A DNA stretch of 32,460 nt from JAGXTF01 sp038317095. Its GTDB lineage: Bacteria; Bacteroidota; Bacteroidia; NS11-12g; UBA955. The first letter of the stretch is position 1. Every line of letters starts with the position of its first letter. The position numbers and the translations under genes were made by a program. The DNA is taken from contig JBBQBB010000040.1 of NCBI GenBank assembly GCA_038317095.1, positions 1 through 32,460 on the forward strand, in the 5' to 3' direction. The notes beneath the pieces are model-generated. The model had not been told where the DNA came from and searched no databases. It saw only the letters and a program-made list of their open reading frames with translations. Of this stretch, positions 31,235 through 32,460 are shown piece by piece.

Positions 31235-31621
31235 ATGGCATCTTTCGACCTTGAAATCATACTTAGCAGACAATTGGCAGAATGTCTGGGTACAGCTATG
31301 TTTATTACAGACCCAGCAGGGAATTTAATTTTCTACAATGAACCTGCCGAAACCATTCTAGGTCGAAGATTTGAAGATACCGGCCCTATGAATGTGGACT
31401 TATGGGCTAGAATTTTTACTCCATTGGGTATAGATGGTCATCCATTGAATCCAGAAGAACTTCCCCTAGTTCAAACCTTGACGTATAAAAAGCCTGCCCA
31501 TGGGTCTTTTTTCATCCATAATTTAGAAGGCGAAACCCATCAAATTACCGTTACTTCTTTTCCGCTTAATGGCCGTGGAGATCGCCATTTGGGTGCAGTT
31601 GCATTTTTCTGGACAAACTAA
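31235..31621 (+). CDS. Stand-alone PAS domain protein
   Basis: The 128-residue protein is one PAS domain: an N-terminal helix (LEIILSRQLAECLG), then TAMFITDPAGNLIFYNEPAETILGRRF, the classic PAS beta-strand/helix pattern, and a C-terminal sheet ending HLGAVAFFWTN. There is no attached kinase, cyclase or DNA-binding module. It therefore probably senses a ligand or redox state and acts through a partner protein. The natural candidate is the hydrolase encoded 3 bp downstream, with which it must be co-transcribed. The ligand cannot be read from sequence. Confidence 0.88.
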   Translation: MASFDLEIILSRQLAECLGTAMFITDPAGNLIFYNEPAETILGRRFEDTGPMNVDLWARIFTPLGIDGHPLNPEELPLVQTLTYKKPAHGSFFIHNLEGETHQITVTSFPLNGRGDRHLGAVAFFWTN

Positions 31622-31624
31622 TTC

Positions 31625-32458
31625 ATGCAATTAACGCTTTATGGAACGCGAGGATCTTTCCCATACGCTGGTGAAAAAAGTTCAGAATACGGACAAAACA
31701 CATCCTGTGTAGCCATTCAAGACGGAGATGAATTGTTGATTTTGGATGCAGGCACTGGAATATTAAGAATCCCACAAAGTTTATTAATGAACCGAAAACG
31801 GGTGGATATTTTACTTACCCATTTGCACATCGATCACATACAGGGTTTGGGTTTTTTTAAACCAATGTTCAATCCAAATTGTGAAGTGAATATTTGGGGA
31901 CCCCTGGCATACAATAAATCCTTAAAGGAAAGATTGAATCGATATCTATCTCCTCCCCTGTTCCCAGTGCATTTTAGAGATTTACCCTGCAATATGAAGT
32001 TGCACGAAATAGGTAGAAACGAATTTAACATTGGAAATTTTCTAATCAATACAGATTTTATTTGCCACCCTGGACCCACAGTTGCATTTAGGGTTACAAA
32101 CGGCAAAAAAACCATCGCCTACTTTCCAGATCACGAACCTGCAATTAGTCCAAATATTTGGAAAGCAGATAAAAGCTGGCTTTCTGGAGCAGAGTTGGCC
32201 GAGGGTGTGGATGTTTTAATGCACGACTCGCAGTTCACAGATGTGGAATATAGCACTAGGGTTGGCTGGGGCCATAGTACCTTTAAAGATGCGCTGCGTT
32301 TTGGAAAAATTTGCAATGTAAAAAAACTCTTGCTTTTTCACCACGATCCAGACCATAACGACGAACAATTGGAGTCCATTTACCAAGATTTAATGCAAAC
32401 CAATCCAGTAGATTTTGAAGTAATTCTGGCAAAGGAAAGCGATATCATTGAATTGTAA
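31625..32458 (+). CDS. MBL-fold metal-dependent hydrolase
   Basis: The 277-residue protein begins MQLTLYGTRGSFPYAG and has NTSCVAI, DAGTGI and H66-L-H68-I-D70-H71, the metallo-beta-lactamase zinc-binding motif. Further ligand candidates are His/Asp in HDSQFTD (~residue 200) and HHDPDH near residue 240. It resembles the PhnP/RNase Z-like phosphodiesterase branch more than beta-lactamases. A cyclic or ester phosphodiesterase activity in the cytoplasm is a reasonable guess, not an observation. The stop codon is at 32456-32458, so the gene is complete. Its coupling to a PAS protein suggests sensor-controlled hydrolysis. Confidence 0.9.
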   Translation: MQLTLYGTRGSFPYAGEKSSEYGQNTSCVAIQDGDELLILDAGTGILRIPQSLLMNRKRVDILLTHLHIDHIQGLGFFKPMFNPNCEVNIWGPLAYNKSLKERLNRYLSPPLFPVHFRDLPCNMKLHEIGRNEFNIGNFLINTDFICHPGPTVAFRVTNGKKTIAYFPDHEPAISPNIWKADKSWLSGAELAEGVDVLMHDSQFTDVEYSTRVGWGHSTFKDALRFGKICNVKKLLLFHHDPDHNDEQLESIYQDLMQTNPVDFEVILAKESDIIEL

Positions 32459-32460
32459 TA

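Overview
The window is a low-GC chromosomal segment from a Bacteroidota bacterium, most likely of the Chitinophagales/Sphingobacteriales type. The evidence is a sulfatase with a type IX secretion (T9SS) C-terminal sorting domain, a secreted PDZ plus thrombospondin type-3 protein, a DUF349 protein, an XRE-S24 regulator of a kind I associate with this phylum, TAnnTTTG-like -7 promoter boxes close to start codons, frequent TTG/GTG starts, and no obvious Shine-Dalgarno sequences. The genus cannot be named from this sequence alone.

Layout. 1-1916: 3' part of a cyanophycin synthetase gene, cut by the window edge. 2184-4565: secreted PDZ/TSP3 protein and a saccharopine-dehydrogenase-like oxidoreductase. 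4658-6548: a small accessory or decaying patch on the minus strand. It holds a diiron ferritin-like gene, a frameshifted and truncated methyltransferase, the last ~60 codons of a Fic-family gene joined directly to it, and then ~780 bp of non-coding DNA with palindromic repeats. 6549-13185: mostly housekeeping genes on the plus strand: dihydrolipoyl dehydrogenase, a DEDDh exonuclease/GIY-YIG fusion, a LexA-like XRE-S24 regulator with a coupled 60-codon ORF, pyruvate dehydrogenase E1 alpha, a YfgM-like TPR protein, and lumazine synthase.

13206-17244: a tightly overlapping run of DUF349 protein, SAM methyltransferase, hotdog thioesterase and YihY-family membrane protein. 17250-20433 (minus): CPBP-type membrane protein, NAD-dependent epimerase, an unrecognised protein and a secreted beta-barrel-like protein. 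20582-26015 (plus): a complete tripartite RND efflux operon (adaptor, inner-membrane pump, TolC-like channel). 26108-30498 (minus): DciA-like DUF721 protein, amino-acid permease, thioredoxin-fold protein and T9SS sulfatase. 30499-31234: ~740 bp without genes but with two clear hairpins. 31235-32458: stand-alone PAS protein followed 3 bp later by a metallo-beta-lactamase-fold hydrolase.

Most of the window is ordinary core genome. The parts that deserve a second look are the gene-remnant junction at 4658-5182, the long-arm palindrome at 5844-5956, the start-codon-proximal promoter boxes that suggest leaderless or near-leaderless transcripts, and the exonuclease/XRE-S24/small-ORF cluster. I did not find a convincing wholly new system. 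I saw no tRNA, rRNA, CRISPR array, intact transposase or riboswitch.
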